Assembly: GCF_015070375.1 (NCBI RefSeq)
Contig: NZ_JADCLL010000005.1
Span: 124,001-188,000 of the forward strand
DNA from: Nocardioides kribbensis
Lineage (GTDB): Bacteria; Actinomycetota; Actinomycetes; Propionibacteriales; Nocardioidaceae
Length of the DNA stretch: 64,000 bases
Reading direction: 5' to 3'
The notes under the pieces are model-generated. The model saw only the letters and a program-made list of their open reading frames with translations, searched no databases and was not told the DNA's origin. Position 1 is the first letter of the stretch. Each line of letters starts with the position of its first letter. Shown here one piece after another: positions 39,933 through 48,337 of the stretch. Made by a program: the position numbers and the translations under genes.

Positions 39933-40670
39933 ATGGCCAAGAAGAAGGACGCCGCCGCGAAGTCCGGCGCACCCGCAGCGCCGGAGGCGATGAGCCGGCG
40001 CAAGCAGTTCGCCGAGACCTACAAGATCACCAAGCGCACCGACCCCAAGATCGGGCTGTGGCTGCTGCTGGCCTTCGTGGTCGCCGCCGCCGTCGGCTTC
40101 GCGATCTTCTGGATCCTGCCCGGCTCCGGCGCCCTCGCCTGGGTGCTCTCCACCATCGGTGCGCTGCTCTTCGGCTCGCTGGCCGCGCTCATCGTCTTCG
40201 GCCGCCGCGCCCAGAGCTCGGCCTACGGGCAGATGGAGGGGCAGCCCGGCGCCGCCGCGGCCGCCCTGCGCATGCTGCGCCGCGGCTGGACGACCACCCC
40301 GGCGGTCGCGTTCACCCGCCAGCAGGACGTCGTGCACCGCGTCGTGGGCCCTCCGGGCATCGTGCTCATCGGTGAGGGCAACCCCCACCGCACCCGCCAA
40401 CTGCTCACCGCCGAGCGCCGCAAGCACGAGCGCGTCGCCGGCGGCGCCCCGATCCACGAGGTCGTCTGCGGCCGCGAGGAGGGCCAGGTGCCGCTGCCGA
40501 AGCTGGTCAAGCACGTCCAGAAGCTCGGTCGCCAGGTGAAGCCCGCCGAGATCACCGACATCCTCAACCGGCTCAAGGCGCTCGACGCCAACCGCTCCGC
40601 CGTACCGCTGCCCAAGGGGCCGGTGCCGACCAACATGAAGGGCATGCGGCAGAACATGCGCGGCCGCTGA
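39933..40670 (+). CDS. DUF4191 membrane protein
   Basis: Protein of 245 residues. A Lys/Ala-rich N-terminus and FAETYKITKRTDPKIG precede two membrane helices (LWLLLAFVVAAAVGFAIFWI and STIGALLFGSLAALIVFG). The remainder is a soluble domain (GPPGIVLIGEGNPHRTRQLL, REEGQVPLPKLVKHVQKL) with a basic C-terminus. The family always follows lipA in actinobacteria (Rv2219 in M. tuberculosis) but has no known function. It ends at a strong bidirectional terminator. Confidence 0.9.
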   Translation: MAKKKDAAAKSGAPAAPEAMSRRKQFAETYKITKRTDPKIGLWLLLAFVVAAAVGFAIFWILPGSGALAWVLSTIGALLFGSLAALIVFGRRAQSSAYGQMEGQPGAAAAALRMLRRGWTTTPAVAFTRQQDVVHRVVGPPGIVLIGEGNPHRTRQLLTAERRKHERVAGGAPIHEVVCGREEGQVPLPKLVKHVQKLGRQVKPAEITDILNRLKALDANRSAVPLPKGPVPTNMKGMRQNMRGR

Positions 40671-40685
40671 CCCACCGCACCACCT

Positions 40686-40729
40686 ACGACGAAGGGCGCC
40701 TCCCCGGCCAGGGAGGCGCCCTTCGTCGT
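40686..40729. terminator. Bidirectional terminator between DUF4191 and lipoprotein genes
   Basis: A 19-bp perfect stem (40686-40704 with 40711-40729) with a 6-nt loop lies midway between two convergent genes. It is the most stable hairpin found in the core part of the window. Confidence 0.85.
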
Positions 40730-40747
40730 CGTGCTGGGTGGTGGGGC

Positions 40748-41629
40748 TCAGCTCATGCCGCCCATGGAGCCCATCAGGTCCTCCATCGACTGCACCTCGC
40801 TGGCCGGCGGGGCCTCGATGTCGACCGGGTCGCCCCAGTTGTCGTAGGTCATCGTCATGGGGCCGGTGGCGCCCATGTCGACCTCGGCGCGACGGAAGAG
40901 GCCCTCGTCGTCGAGGAAGATCTCGTAGGCGATCGTGTCGGGCATCTGCGACTCGGCGAGCCCGGCCATCTCGGGGTCGAGGTTCTCCAGCAGGGCCTTG
41001 CCGTCGAGCACGATGGAGTAGTGGTCGAGGCTCTCGCCCTCGACGTCCTCGGTGCCGACGAAGGTGGCGGACTGGATGCCCTTCTCCATCGAGTCGAACA
41101 TCGTGCGCGGGTCCATCTGCTCGGTCATCAGCGAGCCGAAGGGGTTGTTGGGGTCGCTGAGGTCCATCTTGACCCAGCCGTCGCCGGCGATGCCCTGCAT
41201 GTAGATGACGTTGTCCTCCAGGACCATGGTGAGGTCCTGGCCGCCGGCCTTCATCTGCATCTCCATGGAGTACGGGTTCTCGGAGAAGTCGGCCTCGCCC
41301 TCGGCCTGCAAGGCCGTGGAGCCGCCGGTCTCCATGGTGAAGGTGGCGGTCGTGGCGTCCTCGAAGGAGGCGGAGAGGATGTCGGCCATCTCGTCGGCAG
41401 GCACCTCGTCGCCCTCGGCGAGGGTCTCCTCGGTCGAGCCCTCCGAGCCCGAGTCGCCCTCGGAGCCGGAGTCGCTGCCGGTGTCGCTGCCGGAGTCGGC
41501 GCTGCTGGAGCTGGTGTCGTCGGCGGACTCGTCGCTGCCGCAGGCGCTCAGCGAGACGAGGGCCAGCGGGACGACCGCGGCAGCGGCGGAGCGGCGCAGG
41601 GTGCGGCTCCAGGTGGTGGTGCGTGACAT
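40748..41629 (-). CDS. LppX/LprAFG-like lipoprotein
   Basis: Protein of 293 residues. The signal peptide ends in the lipobox L-S-A-C (residues about 27-30), so it should be anchored outside the membrane. A very acidic Ser/Asp/Gly/Glu tract follows (about residues 31-75, with repeated SGSD/SGSE units). The C-terminal domain (TATFTMETGGSTALQAEGEA, NVIYMQGIAGDGWVKMDLS, MTMTYDNWGDPVDIEAPP) has the antiparallel-sheet pattern of the LppX_LprAFG superfamily, whose mycobacterial members bind lipids. The start ATG 41629 follows AAGGGC. It sits where mycobacteria have no gene, between DUF4191 and the RDD gene. Confidence 0.8.
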   Translation of the reverse strand: MSRTTTWSRTLRRSAAAAVVPLALVSLSACGSDESADDTSSSSADSGSDTGSDSGSEGDSGSEGSTEETLAEGDEVPADEMADILSASFEDATTATFTMETGGSTALQAEGEADFSENPYSMEMQMKAGGQDLTMVLEDNVIYMQGIAGDGWVKMDLSDPNNPFGSLMTEQMDPRTMFDSMEKGIQSATFVGTEDVEGESLDHYSIVLDGKALLENLDPEMAGLAESQMPDTIAYEIFLDDEGLFRRAEVDMGATGPMTMTYDNWGDPVDIEAPPASEVQSMEDLMGSMGGMS

Positions 41630-41718
41630 GGGGTGCCCTTCGTGTCGTCGTGGGGGTCTGTCTCGAGAGTCCCAACGACCGGCGTCCGGCAAACCTCCCC
41701 GGAGGTCACGATCCGGGC

Positions 41719-42144
41719 TCAGCGCGCGAGCATCCCGCGGTAGGTCTGCAGGGTGATGGTGGCCGAGCCCGCGACGACGTCGTGCAGGCCGCGCCCGTCG
41801 GGGCGGAAGACCAGCGGCGGGATGACGAGGATGACCATCACGTGGCGCACCAGGCTGCGCAGCAAGGGCACGGGGGCGCCGTACGGCAGGGAGACCACGC
41901 GCAGTCGCGTGGCGACCTGGCCGAAGGAGCCGCCGACGGTGGAGGTCAGCACGGTGGCCTCGACGACGTAGACCAGCAGGGTCCACGACTGCAGGTTGCT
42001 GCCGACCTCGAAGTAGTCCTCGAAGCCGACGAAGAGCACCACGACCAGGGTGGAGGCGGCCCAGTCGACCAGCAGCGCGAGCATCCGCCGCGGCCAGGTC
42101 GCGGTGTCGACGGCGGGGGCGGGTCCGGTGGCGGCGCTGGTCAC
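41719..42144 (-). CDS. RDD-family membrane protein
   Basis: Protein of 141 residues. The RDD motif is RRMLALLVDWAAST at the N-terminus, followed by three hydrophobic helices (LVVVLFVGFEDYF, WTLLVYVVEATVL, HVMVILVIPPLVF) and DGRGLHDVVAGS, a conserved end motif. The position divergent from glnA matches Rv2219A in M. tuberculosis. Function is unknown; some RDD proteins act in ion transport. Confidence 0.87.
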   Translation of the reverse strand: MTSAATGPAPAVDTATWPRRMLALLVDWAASTLVVVLFVGFEDYFEVGSNLQSWTLLVYVVEATVLTSTVGGSFGQVATRLRVVSLPYGAPVPLLRSLVRHVMVILVIPPLVFRPDGRGLHDVVAGSATITLQTYRGMLAR

Positions 42145-42207
42145 TCCCCCAGGCTAGCCAGCGGCTCCTGCGCCGCCGCCGGAGCCTGACCACTGGGCGT
42201 GCCTGCT

Positions 42208-42245
42208 GTTACATGCACGACACACAACCGATACGGTCAGGAAAC
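42208..42245. promoter_or_regulatory. GlnR operator upstream of glnA
   Basis: Four 5-bp half-sites are separated by exact 6-nt spacers: GTTAC (42208-42212), GACAC (42219-42223), GATAC (42230-42234) and GAAAC (42241-42245). This is the alternating gTnAC / GaAAC architecture known for the actinobacterial nitrogen regulator GlnR. It overlaps the probable -35 region of the glnA promoter. It lies between glnA and the divergent RDD gene and could affect both. Confidence 0.8.
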
Positions 42246-42256
42246 GCCTATCTCCC

Positions 42257-42262
42257 TAGGGT
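42257..42262 (+). promoter_or_regulatory. Putative glnA -10 (TAGGGT)
   Basis: TAGGGT fits TANNNT and lies 11 bp downstream of the last GlnR half-site. A weak -35 (CGGTCA, 42234-42239) would be 17 bp upstream, inside the operator. Transcription would begin near 42269, giving a leader of about 80 nt. Confidence 0.4.
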
Positions 42263-42351
42263 GGGCCGCATCCGTCCGGCGCAACGTCGCACCGGGCTGT
42301 CCACTCCCAGACCGCCGGCTGCCCCACGAGATGGACAGCCAAGGAGGACGA

Positions 42352-43776
42352 ATGTTCCAGAACAGCGACGAGCTGCTCGCCTATATCAAGGACGAGCGCG
42401 TCGAGATGGTCGACGTGCGCTTCTGCGACCTGCCCGGTGTCATGCAGCACTTCACCGTGCCGGTGTCGTCGTTCGACCAGTCCGTCTTCGAGGACGGCCT
42501 GTCCTTCGACGGCTCCTCGATCCGCGGCTTCCAGGCCATCCACGAGTCCGACATGTCGCTGTTCCCGGACCCGACCACGGCCTACATCGACCCCTTCCGG
42601 TCCTCGAAGACCCTGGTCGTGAACTTCTTCATCCACGACCCGCTCACCGGCGAGGCCTACTCCCGCGACCCGCGCAACATCGCGCGCAAGGCGATGGCCT
42701 ACCTGCAGACCACCGGCATCGGCGACACCGCGTTCTTCGCCCCCGAGGCGGAGTTCTACGTCTTCGACAACGTGCGCTTCGAGACCAAGCAGAACGCCGG
42801 CTACTACGAGATCAACTCCTCGGCCGGCGCCTGGAACACGGGTGACTCGTTCGAGAACGACAACCGCGGCTACAAGGTGAAGTACAAGGGCGGCTACTTC
42901 CCCGTGGCCCCCACCGACCACTTCGGCGAGCTGCGCGACGAGATGGTCATCGAGCTGGAGAAGTCGGGCCTGCAGGTCGAGCGCGCCCACCACGAGGTCG
43001 GCACGGCCGGCCAGGCCGAGATCAACTACAAGTTCGACGAGCTGCTCAAGGCCGCCGACGACGTGATGAAGTTCAAGTACATCATCAAGAACACCGCCTG
43101 GCGCAACGGCAAGACCGCGACCTTCATGCCCAAGCCGATCTTCGGCGACAACGGCTCGGGCATGCACGTGCACCAGTCGATCTGGAACGAGGGCTCGCCC
43201 CTGTTCTACGACGAGACCGGCTACGGCGGCCTCTCCGACATGGCCCGCCACTACATCGGCGGCATCCTCAAGCACGCGCCCTCGCTGCTGGCCTTCACCA
43301 ACCCCACGGTGAACTCCTACCACCGCCTGGTGCCCGGCTTCGAGGCCCCGATCTCGCTGGTCTACTCCCAGCGCAACCGCTCGGCCTGCGTGCGCATCCC
43401 GATCACGGGGTCCAACCCCAAGGCCAAGCGCATCGAGTTCCGCTGCCCCGACCCGTCGGCCAACCCCTACCTCGCCTTCTCGGCGCTGCTGCTGGCCGGC
43501 CTCGACGGCATCAAGAACAAGATGGAGCCGCCGTCGCCCATCGACAAGGACATCTACGAGCTGCCGCCGGACGAGATGGCCGACATCGACCAGGTCCCGA
43601 CCTCGCTCAACGCCGTCCTCGACTCCCTCGAGGCCGACCACGAGTTCCTGACGGCCGGCAACGTCTTCACGCCCGACCTGATCGAGACCTGGATCGACTA
43701 CAAGCGCCAGAACGAGATCATGCCCGTGCAGATGCGCCCGCACCCGCACGAGTTCGAGCTCTACTACGACATCTAA
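42352..43776 (+). CDS. glnA: Glutamine synthetase type I
   Basis: Protein of 474 residues that makes glutamine from glutamate and ammonia in a dodecamer. The ATG follows AAGGAGG by 4 nt. Motifs: [17 protein letters not shown] (glutamate flap side), [12 protein letters not shown] and [15 protein letters not shown] (metal ligands), [18 protein letters not shown] (ATP region), and [12 protein letters not shown]. The adenylylation site is Tyr402 in [10 protein letters not shown], as in other GSI-beta enzymes, so activity is probably controlled by GlnE. Transcription is likely under GlnR (operator at 42208-42245). It is the last recognisable core gene before the accessory region. Confidence 0.97.
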   Translation: MFQNSDELLAYIKDERVEMVDVRFCDLPGVMQHFTVPVSSFDQSVFEDGLSFDGSSIRGFQAIHESDMSLFPDPTTAYIDPFRSSKTLVVNFFIHDPLTGEAYSRDPRNIARKAMAYLQTTGIGDTAFFAPEAEFYVFDNVRFETKQNAGYYEINSSAGAWNTGDSFENDNRGYKVKYKGGYFPVAPTDHFGELRDEMVIELEKSGLQVERAHHEVGTAGQAEINYKFDELLKAADDVMKFKYIIKNTAWRNGKTATFMPKPIFGDNGSGMHVHQSIWNEGSPLFYDETGYGGLSDMARHYIGGILKHAPSLLAFTNPTVNSYHRLVPGFEAPISLVYSQRNRSACVRIPITGSNPKAKRIEFRCPDPSANPYLAFSALLLAGLDGIKNKMEPPSPIDKDIYELPPDEMADIDQVPTSLNAVLDSLEADHEFLTAGNVFTPDLIETWIDYKRQNEIMPVQMRPHPHEFELYYDI

Positions 43777-43793
43777 GATCTCGAAGACCGGGA

Positions 43794-43834
43794 AACGGCC
43801 CCTGACCTGCGGAGACGCAGGATCGGGGGCCGTT
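43794..43834 (+). terminator. glnA terminator
   Basis: Two nested stems: AACGGCCCC (43794-43802) with GGGGCCGTT (43826-43834), and CCTGCG (43806-43811) with CGCAGG (43816-43821), followed by TCTCGTT. It starts 17 nt after the glnA stop. Confidence 0.8.
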
Positions 43835-43857
43835 CTCGTTGGCTCGAAACGGGCCAA

Positions 43858-43975
43858 ATTCCGCAGGGATTCCGCAGGAGATTCGCTCCACGCGCCGTTC
43901 GAGGCTCACACACCGACGGCCGCACTCGCCGTTAGCGGTTCTCAAGACCTCGGAGGACGCGCACCTTTGCGGAAT
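43858..43975. repeat. ATTCCGCA short repeats at island edge
   Basis: ATTCCGCAGG occurs twice in tandem with an 11-bp period (43858-43867 and 43869-43878). An inverted ATTCCGCA lies at 43968-43975. They fall just after the last core gene, where lower-GC DNA begins. They could be recombinase arm or core sites, but no matching copy was found at the other recombinase, so this is tentative. Nothing else recognisable lies between 43,835 and 44,027. Confidence 0.3.
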
Positions 43976-44027
43976 GGGGCTCCTCCAGTCCGCGCGGATC
44001 GCGGCAGAAGAGGGCGTTTCGCGGTCG

Positions 44028-44500
44028 TCAGGGAATCTTCGGACCGTCCGGGTACTTACCGGGTGGCGTCTCCGTCACCATGAAGTCGATGAGTGGTCCA
44101 TCCCCGGTGGCCGCGCTAACCGCGTACGAGCCATCGAGACTGAATGTGCACCATGCGGCAGGCTGTGAACCATCAAGGCCCGCCCACGGGTGAGGGGGCC
44201 GGGAGCCACCCGGTGCAGGTGCGGGTCCTCCTCTGCGCTGCCTGACGACATGGACAGTGGTCGGCCACGCGCCAAGCAGTTTGGCGTCATCTGGGGCCGC
44301 GTCGGCACATAGACGTTCGGCGGAGGAACCGACTGACTTCTCAGCCTTGTCGGGAGCGGGGGTAGGTGAATCGCTGACCGACTCCGCTTCCTTGACGACG
44401 TCGGAGGCGGGGCTCGAAGCCGAGTCGCACGCCCCCAGTGCGCAAGAGCCATCGCCGCCACGGCCAGCAGGCGCGACGCACTGGCTACGGACATGCACAT
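44028..44500 (-). pseudogene. Frameshifted lipoprotein gene
   Basis: From ATG 44500 the frame gives a good signal-peptide start (MCMSVASASRLLAVAAMAL), but it runs out of frame near 44441. In the neighbouring frame the sequence continues with a lipobox-like ALGAC followed by a Ser/Asp/Glu-rich stalk (DSASSPASDVVKEAESVSDS) and a C-terminal domain ending GKYPDGPKIP at 44028. Adding one base near 44441 would read ...MALAALGAC, a standard lipoprotein signal. The conserved coding look on both sides suggests a recent one-base deletion or an assembly error. It follows the 303-residue hypothetical gene on the same strand. Mature function unknown. Confidence 0.6.
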
Positions 44501-44607
44501 GTGACGCAGTCTCGTCGCCGCCGGTCCCGTGCGCCAGTACCCCCGGCGTCGCTCGCCCTCTCATCGGCAGTTCCGCGCGCCATCGGCGGCATGAGCGAAT
44601 GCCGGGT

Positions 44608-45519
44608 TCACTGCTGCGGCGGTAGCCGCCGCTGGGAGTCGTTCCGTCGGTCCCGGCCGTGTGGGTCGTCGGCGTACCAGCCGTCGCCGGACCCCAGGGG
44701 ATGCTGGGCCCGGAGCCGAGCCCACGCGCGCTCACGACCCCTGCCTTGCACGGGTGGGAGCTGGGCCCTGGTCGATCGGTGTAGAGACCCGTTGTGGAAC
44801 ACCACGAATCGTTCATCCGGGTCCGGATCCGCGAGCGTCTCGGCGAGGTAGAGCCCCAAATCGTCCTGGTCGATCAGTACCTCCTCCCACTCCTCGGGAG
44901 TGAGCACGAACGTGATCACCTTCGGTACCGCATCTAGCGCTGCAGCACCCGCAGTTTCGTCGGTCGGGTCGCCCTGGTGGTCCTGGCGCAGACGCAGTTC
45001 GAACCGGTCTGGCGCCACCTGGCTGGCTTCTCCCTCCCCGGCCAGCGTCTGTAGAAGCAGTTGCCGCTGGGTCTCCCGGTCCGGTAATCCTTCTCGCGCC
45101 CGGGTCCGCCACTCGGTTCTCTCCCGAACCAGGCGACCTTCGTGCTGGTGCTTCGTGGCATGGTCCCGAGCAGCCGACATCACCCGCATGGCGACCTTAG
45201 GTGCGTAGGCAGCAGGGTCGTCGAACTCGCTCAGACGGCGCCATTCCGCATCGAACGGAACACGGACCGATCCACCCGCTGGCACGCCATGCCAGTCAGG
45301 GTCTCCACTCGGCAGCTTCAGGATGAACGACACCTCGAGCTCGTCACCGTGCGGGCCATCAACGCGCTGAAGGCCGCAGACCATCACGTCTCGGCCGAAG
45401 CCGTCGAAGCGGTCGATGCCGTCATCGGCCTCCCCGTAGGGGTCGGAGGGGTCAATCCCGGTTGGTGCGGTGTTGGTCAGGATGGCCAGCAGAGTGGCGA
45501 CGTACTCCTCGTCCGACAT
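44608..45519 (-). CDS. Hypothetical protein (303 aa), island
   Basis: Protein of 303 residues, not recognised. The ATG has GGAGGG 8 nt upstream. There is no signal peptide or membrane helix. The N-terminal half is acidic (IDPSDPYGEADDGIDRFDGF) with LEVSFILKLPSGDPDW. A charged helical section follows (ATKHQHEGRLVRERTEWRTR), then VITFVLTPEEWEEVLIDQDD and LADPDPDERFVVFHNG. The last 50 residues are Arg/Gln-rich and probably disordered. Codon use is less GC-extreme than in the core genes. The frameshifted lipoprotein gene follows about 107 nt downstream. Confidence 0.7.
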   Translation of the reverse strand: MSDEEYVATLLAILTNTAPTGIDPSDPYGEADDGIDRFDGFGRDVMVCGLQRVDGPHGDELEVSFILKLPSGDPDWHGVPAGGSVRVPFDAEWRRLSEFDDPAAYAPKVAMRVMSAARDHATKHQHEGRLVRERTEWRTRAREGLPDRETQRQLLLQTLAGEGEASQVAPDRFELRLRQDHQGDPTDETAGAAALDAVPKVITFVLTPEEWEEVLIDQDDLGLYLAETLADPDPDERFVVFHNGSLHRSTRAQLPPVQGRGRERAWARLRAQHPLGSGDGWYADDPHGRDRRNDSQRRLPPQQ

Positions 45520-45718
45520 GACTCGTACCCTCCGGTGCGCTCTTGCTACGACGGAACTGATCCTCTCTCAACGCTTGACCTCCGTCAGATCAACGCGCAT
45601 CTCGGCTGATCCGTGCGTCCGACTCGCGAGGGTATGACGCTCCAAGACCACAGGACCTCAAGGGCCTGACCCAGGGGTGCTTGGCTGGCCGCAGGGCCGG
45701 CCGGACACACTCTCGTGC

Positions 45719-46408
45719 ATGCGCCTCATCGCCTGGAATTGCTGCGAGAAGTTCTCTTCCAACTACGCCCATCTGCGGGAGTTGAACTTCGATGTTGCTG
45801 TCGTTGCTGAGCGCACCCGCATCACAGCTGACGCCCTCCAAGTTCGCGGACTCACGTCCAGCTACGTGCAGCCACTCGTCGGCGCTCCTAAGCTGCTGGG
45901 GGTTTTTGCACAAGAGCCATGGCGGGTGACAGCACATACCGAGATCCAGCCGACGGCGGGGCTGCTCCCCATGACCGTGACTGGACCCACTTCGTTCACC
46001 TTGCTGGGATTCTGGGGTGTAGAGCCCAAGCTCTTCGGCTCATACACTTCGCAGGCACGGCGCGTCATCGATGACGTCCTGCCGAAGCTCGCCGGCCCGG
46101 TCGTGCTGGCAGGTGACTTCAATGCTCCCATCGCCACCACTGCCGCGGCTCACACGGAGAATGTGCGGCTGCTCGAAGAGCGCGGGCTCGTGAGCGCCTT
46201 CACTGCAACCCGGGCGATGGGCGCACCCCTCGAGCCCACGTACTACCGCTGGCTCCGTCGGGAACACCCGTTCCACATTGATCATGCCTTCGTCCCTAAG
46301 GAGTGGGCGAGCAGGCTCTCGATGACCGTCGGCAGCTACGACGACTGGGTCTTACCGCGTCGGTCCGATCACGTTCCACTGATCGTCGACGTGACTCCCG
46401 CGGCCTGA
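45719..46408 (+). CDS. Endonuclease/exonuclease/phosphatase family protein, island
   Basis: Protein of 229 residues. EEP-fold motifs are IAWNCCEKFSSN at the start (with metal Asn), VAVVAE (Glu), VVLAGDFNAPI (Asp/Asn), HIDHAFVPKEW and RRSDHVPLIVDV (catalytic Asp-His). This family includes AP endonuclease-like and phosphodiesterase enzymes. There is no signal peptide, so it is cytoplasmic, unlike the secreted nuclease in the core region. ATG 45719 is chosen because it gives the canonical M-R-L-I-A-W-N start; CACACT 7 nt upstream is a weak leaderless -10. The physiological substrate is unknown; in an island, a DNA-processing or defence role is possible. Confidence 0.8.
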   Translation: MRLIAWNCCEKFSSNYAHLRELNFDVAVVAERTRITADALQVRGLTSSYVQPLVGAPKLLGVFAQEPWRVTAHTEIQPTAGLLPMTVTGPTSFTLLGFWGVEPKLFGSYTSQARRVIDDVLPKLAGPVVLAGDFNAPIATTAAAHTENVRLLEERGLVSAFTATRAMGAPLEPTYYRWLRREHPFHIDHAFVPKEWASRLSMTVGSYDDWVLPRRSDHVPLIVDVTPAA

Positions 46409-46552
46409 CATGGGGGGCTGAGGCGGCGGAGTGGGCGTGGCCTGCTGGCACCGATGAAATGCTGCTCGGCAACAGCGGGGCCGATAGCGAGGGGAGCCCG
46501 CGCCACTAACTGATCGGATGATCGTGGACCGCCGACGAAAGGTGCACGCCAT

Positions 46553-47044
46553 TTAGTTCGAGGTAGAGCTGTCTTCGGTAACAGTGAGCGTGAGCGCGTT
46601 GCGGCGCTCGATCGCGTCCACGGCGGAATCGATGAACCCGGGATCAAAGTTGTGCAGGACAATCTCGCTTGCGCGATGTATTTTCACGCCCGCCCACTGC
46701 GCCAGCACCCTGGTGTGGTCGCGGTGCGTGTAGATGGTCGTTCGCTCAGCAGCCTTGCTGCCCGCGTGAAGGCGCGCGGCGTCCGGCGCCCCAACCTCGA
46801 TCCAGGCCAGCAGCTTTCCGCTTAGGTCGCGCACGAGCACCGCCGGGTCGGCGGCCGCCGAGATCCCCTCGCTGAACGCGATGCCCTCTTCGTATTCGAG
46901 GCAGTAGGCGAGCACACGCGTCACGAGGTACGCCTCGGTTTCTGACGGATGCCGCGCCGCCCGAAGCGTGAACTGCTCGTAGACGCCCCGATCCATGTCG
47001 GCCAGCTCGATCTCGAACGTGTGCATCGTCGCGCCGGCTGCCAT
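46553..47044 (-). CDS. YaeQ family protein
   Basis: Protein of 163 residues. The pattern MHTFEIELADMDRGVYEQF, then AARHPSETEAYLVTRVLAYC, GIAFSEGISAAADPAV, LVRDLSGKLLAWIEVGAPDA and VKIHRASEIVL is diagnostic of YaeQ (PF07152), a compact PD-(D/E)XK nuclease-like fold of unclear activity. In E. coli it was linked to suppression of rfaH loss. The start at 47044 gives the family N-terminus, with CAGCAT 6 nt upstream as a leaderless-type -10. A longer frame to 47134 is open but unlikely. It converges on the EEP nuclease gene, with about 145 bp between them. Confidence 0.85.
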   Translation of the reverse strand: MAAGATMHTFEIELADMDRGVYEQFTLRAARHPSETEAYLVTRVLAYCLEYEEGIAFSEGISAAADPAVLVRDLSGKLLAWIEVGAPDAARLHAGSKAAERTTIYTHRDHTRVLAQWAGVKIHRASEIVLHNFDPGFIDSAVDAIERRNALTLTVTEDSSTSN

Positions 47045-47194
47045 TGGGCAATGCTGGCCCACATCGCGTCCTGAAGTCGAATGGACTGAATCGCCGGGGG
47101 GAAACGAGGAAACGTCGCGACGTGTCAGCGACAAGGCCTTGTCTTCCCTCGGAAAGGGGCGCCTACCCTTCTGGGCGCACGGGACGCAGGACGT

Positions 47195-48106
47195 TCACAC
47201 TCCAGCGACGTAGGCGGTGAGAAAGTGGACGCCGTGTCGGTCGAGGTTTCCGCGGGCGCGGTCGTAGTGCTCGGTCGTGCGTGGGTCGGCGTGGCGCGCC
47301 AGGATCTGCGCGTCGCGTAGCGGGACGCCGGCGTCGAGGGCGTTGGTGATGGCGGCGTGTCGCAGTGAGTGTGGGCTGATGTGTCGGGGGATCCCCGCCA
47401 CCTTGGCGACCCGCACAACCATCCGGTAAACGTCTCGGCGGTCGATCGGCTTTCCCGTGGTCGGTCTCAGGACGAGCGGCCCGTCGGATCGCTGTCCTCG
47501 GCAGGCCTCAAGGACACGCAGCACTGGGATCGTGATCGGCATGGTGGCGGGCTTGTTGCCCTTGCCGACCAGGTGCAGGACTCGGTGTCCCCGCAGCGTT
47601 TCCGCGTAGTCCTCGATGCGTACCGCGGCTGCTTCGGATGCGCGCAGGGCGTTGATGCCGAGGAGGAATGCGAGCGCCCCGTGGTGCACCGTGAGGGTCT
47701 GGGCGTCTTGGAGGAAGCGGATGAGCTCGAGCCGGTCGAGTCCTTGGGTGCGGGACTCGTCGTGCTGGATCTTGGGAAGTCGTGCGTAGATGGCTGGGTC
47801 GGCTGCGATCAGGCCGTCGATGTGTGCGAACCGGAAGAAGCCGCGGACGCCGTGCATCATCGTGACGATGGAGGAGTCCATCAGGCCGGTTTCGCCGAGT
47901 TGGTGGATGTACAGCTCGACGTGGGCACGCTGGATCCCTAGGAGGGGATCCAGTCCGTTGTTTTCGCACCAGGTGAACCAGCGCCGGAGCTGGTAGGCGT
48001 AGAGCCGGTGCGTACGGCCCGAGTATCGGGCGAGGTATGAGACGGCTGCCACCCGCGCCGTGGTCATGGTGATGGGCTGGAACGGGAAGACGGTCGAGTC
48101 GGACAT
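47195..48106 (-). CDS. Tyrosine recombinase/integrase 1
   Basis: Protein of 303 residues from ATG 48106, which follows GGAGCG. The N-terminal SAM-like core-binding domain spans about 15-105 (YSGRTHRLYAYQLRRWFTWC). The catalytic domain has Arg in NALRASEAAAV, Lys in VGKGNKPAT, His-x2-Arg in SPHSLRHAAIT, His in LARHADPRTT and the nucleophile Tyr in EHYDRARGN. It is shorter than phage-type integrases and lacks the AP2-like arm-binding domain, resembling XerC/D-like recombinases of plasmids and small mobile elements. No excisionase is adjacent. It is divergent from the nucleotidyltransferase-nuclease gene, so that gene may be its cargo. Confidence 0.9.
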   Translation of the reverse strand: MSDSTVFPFQPITMTTARVAAVSYLARYSGRTHRLYAYQLRRWFTWCENNGLDPLLGIQRAHVELYIHQLGETGLMDSSIVTMMHGVRGFFRFAHIDGLIAADPAIYARLPKIQHDESRTQGLDRLELIRFLQDAQTLTVHHGALAFLLGINALRASEAAAVRIEDYAETLRGHRVLHLVGKGNKPATMPITIPVLRVLEACRGQRSDGPLVLRPTTGKPIDRRDVYRMVVRVAKVAGIPRHISPHSLRHAAITNALDAGVPLRDAQILARHADPRTTEHYDRARGNLDRHGVHFLTAYVAGV

Positions 48107-48337
48107 GGAACGCTCCGTGCGGCGAATGGCTTGGCTCAGCCCGCCCGCCGCCAACGCGCCAAGCTCTTTGGCCAGCGACGCTAGCCCGAGGCGTGACTCA
48201 GCGCGTTCGCAGGCGGTGTTATGACGCTAGACGAAGGCGGCCGGTCTTGTTCCCGAGAAGGCGGCAGCGACAAGAGACCGGAGCACGCCCCGCGCGTGGT
48301 CGACCGCAACGCCGCCCTGCGCGGATACTCTGCGCCG

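Noticed and set aside
47369..47941. Plus-strand 190-codon frame over integrase 1
   Set aside because: It is antisense to a recombinase with all catalytic motifs; no Shine-Dalgarno and no similarity.
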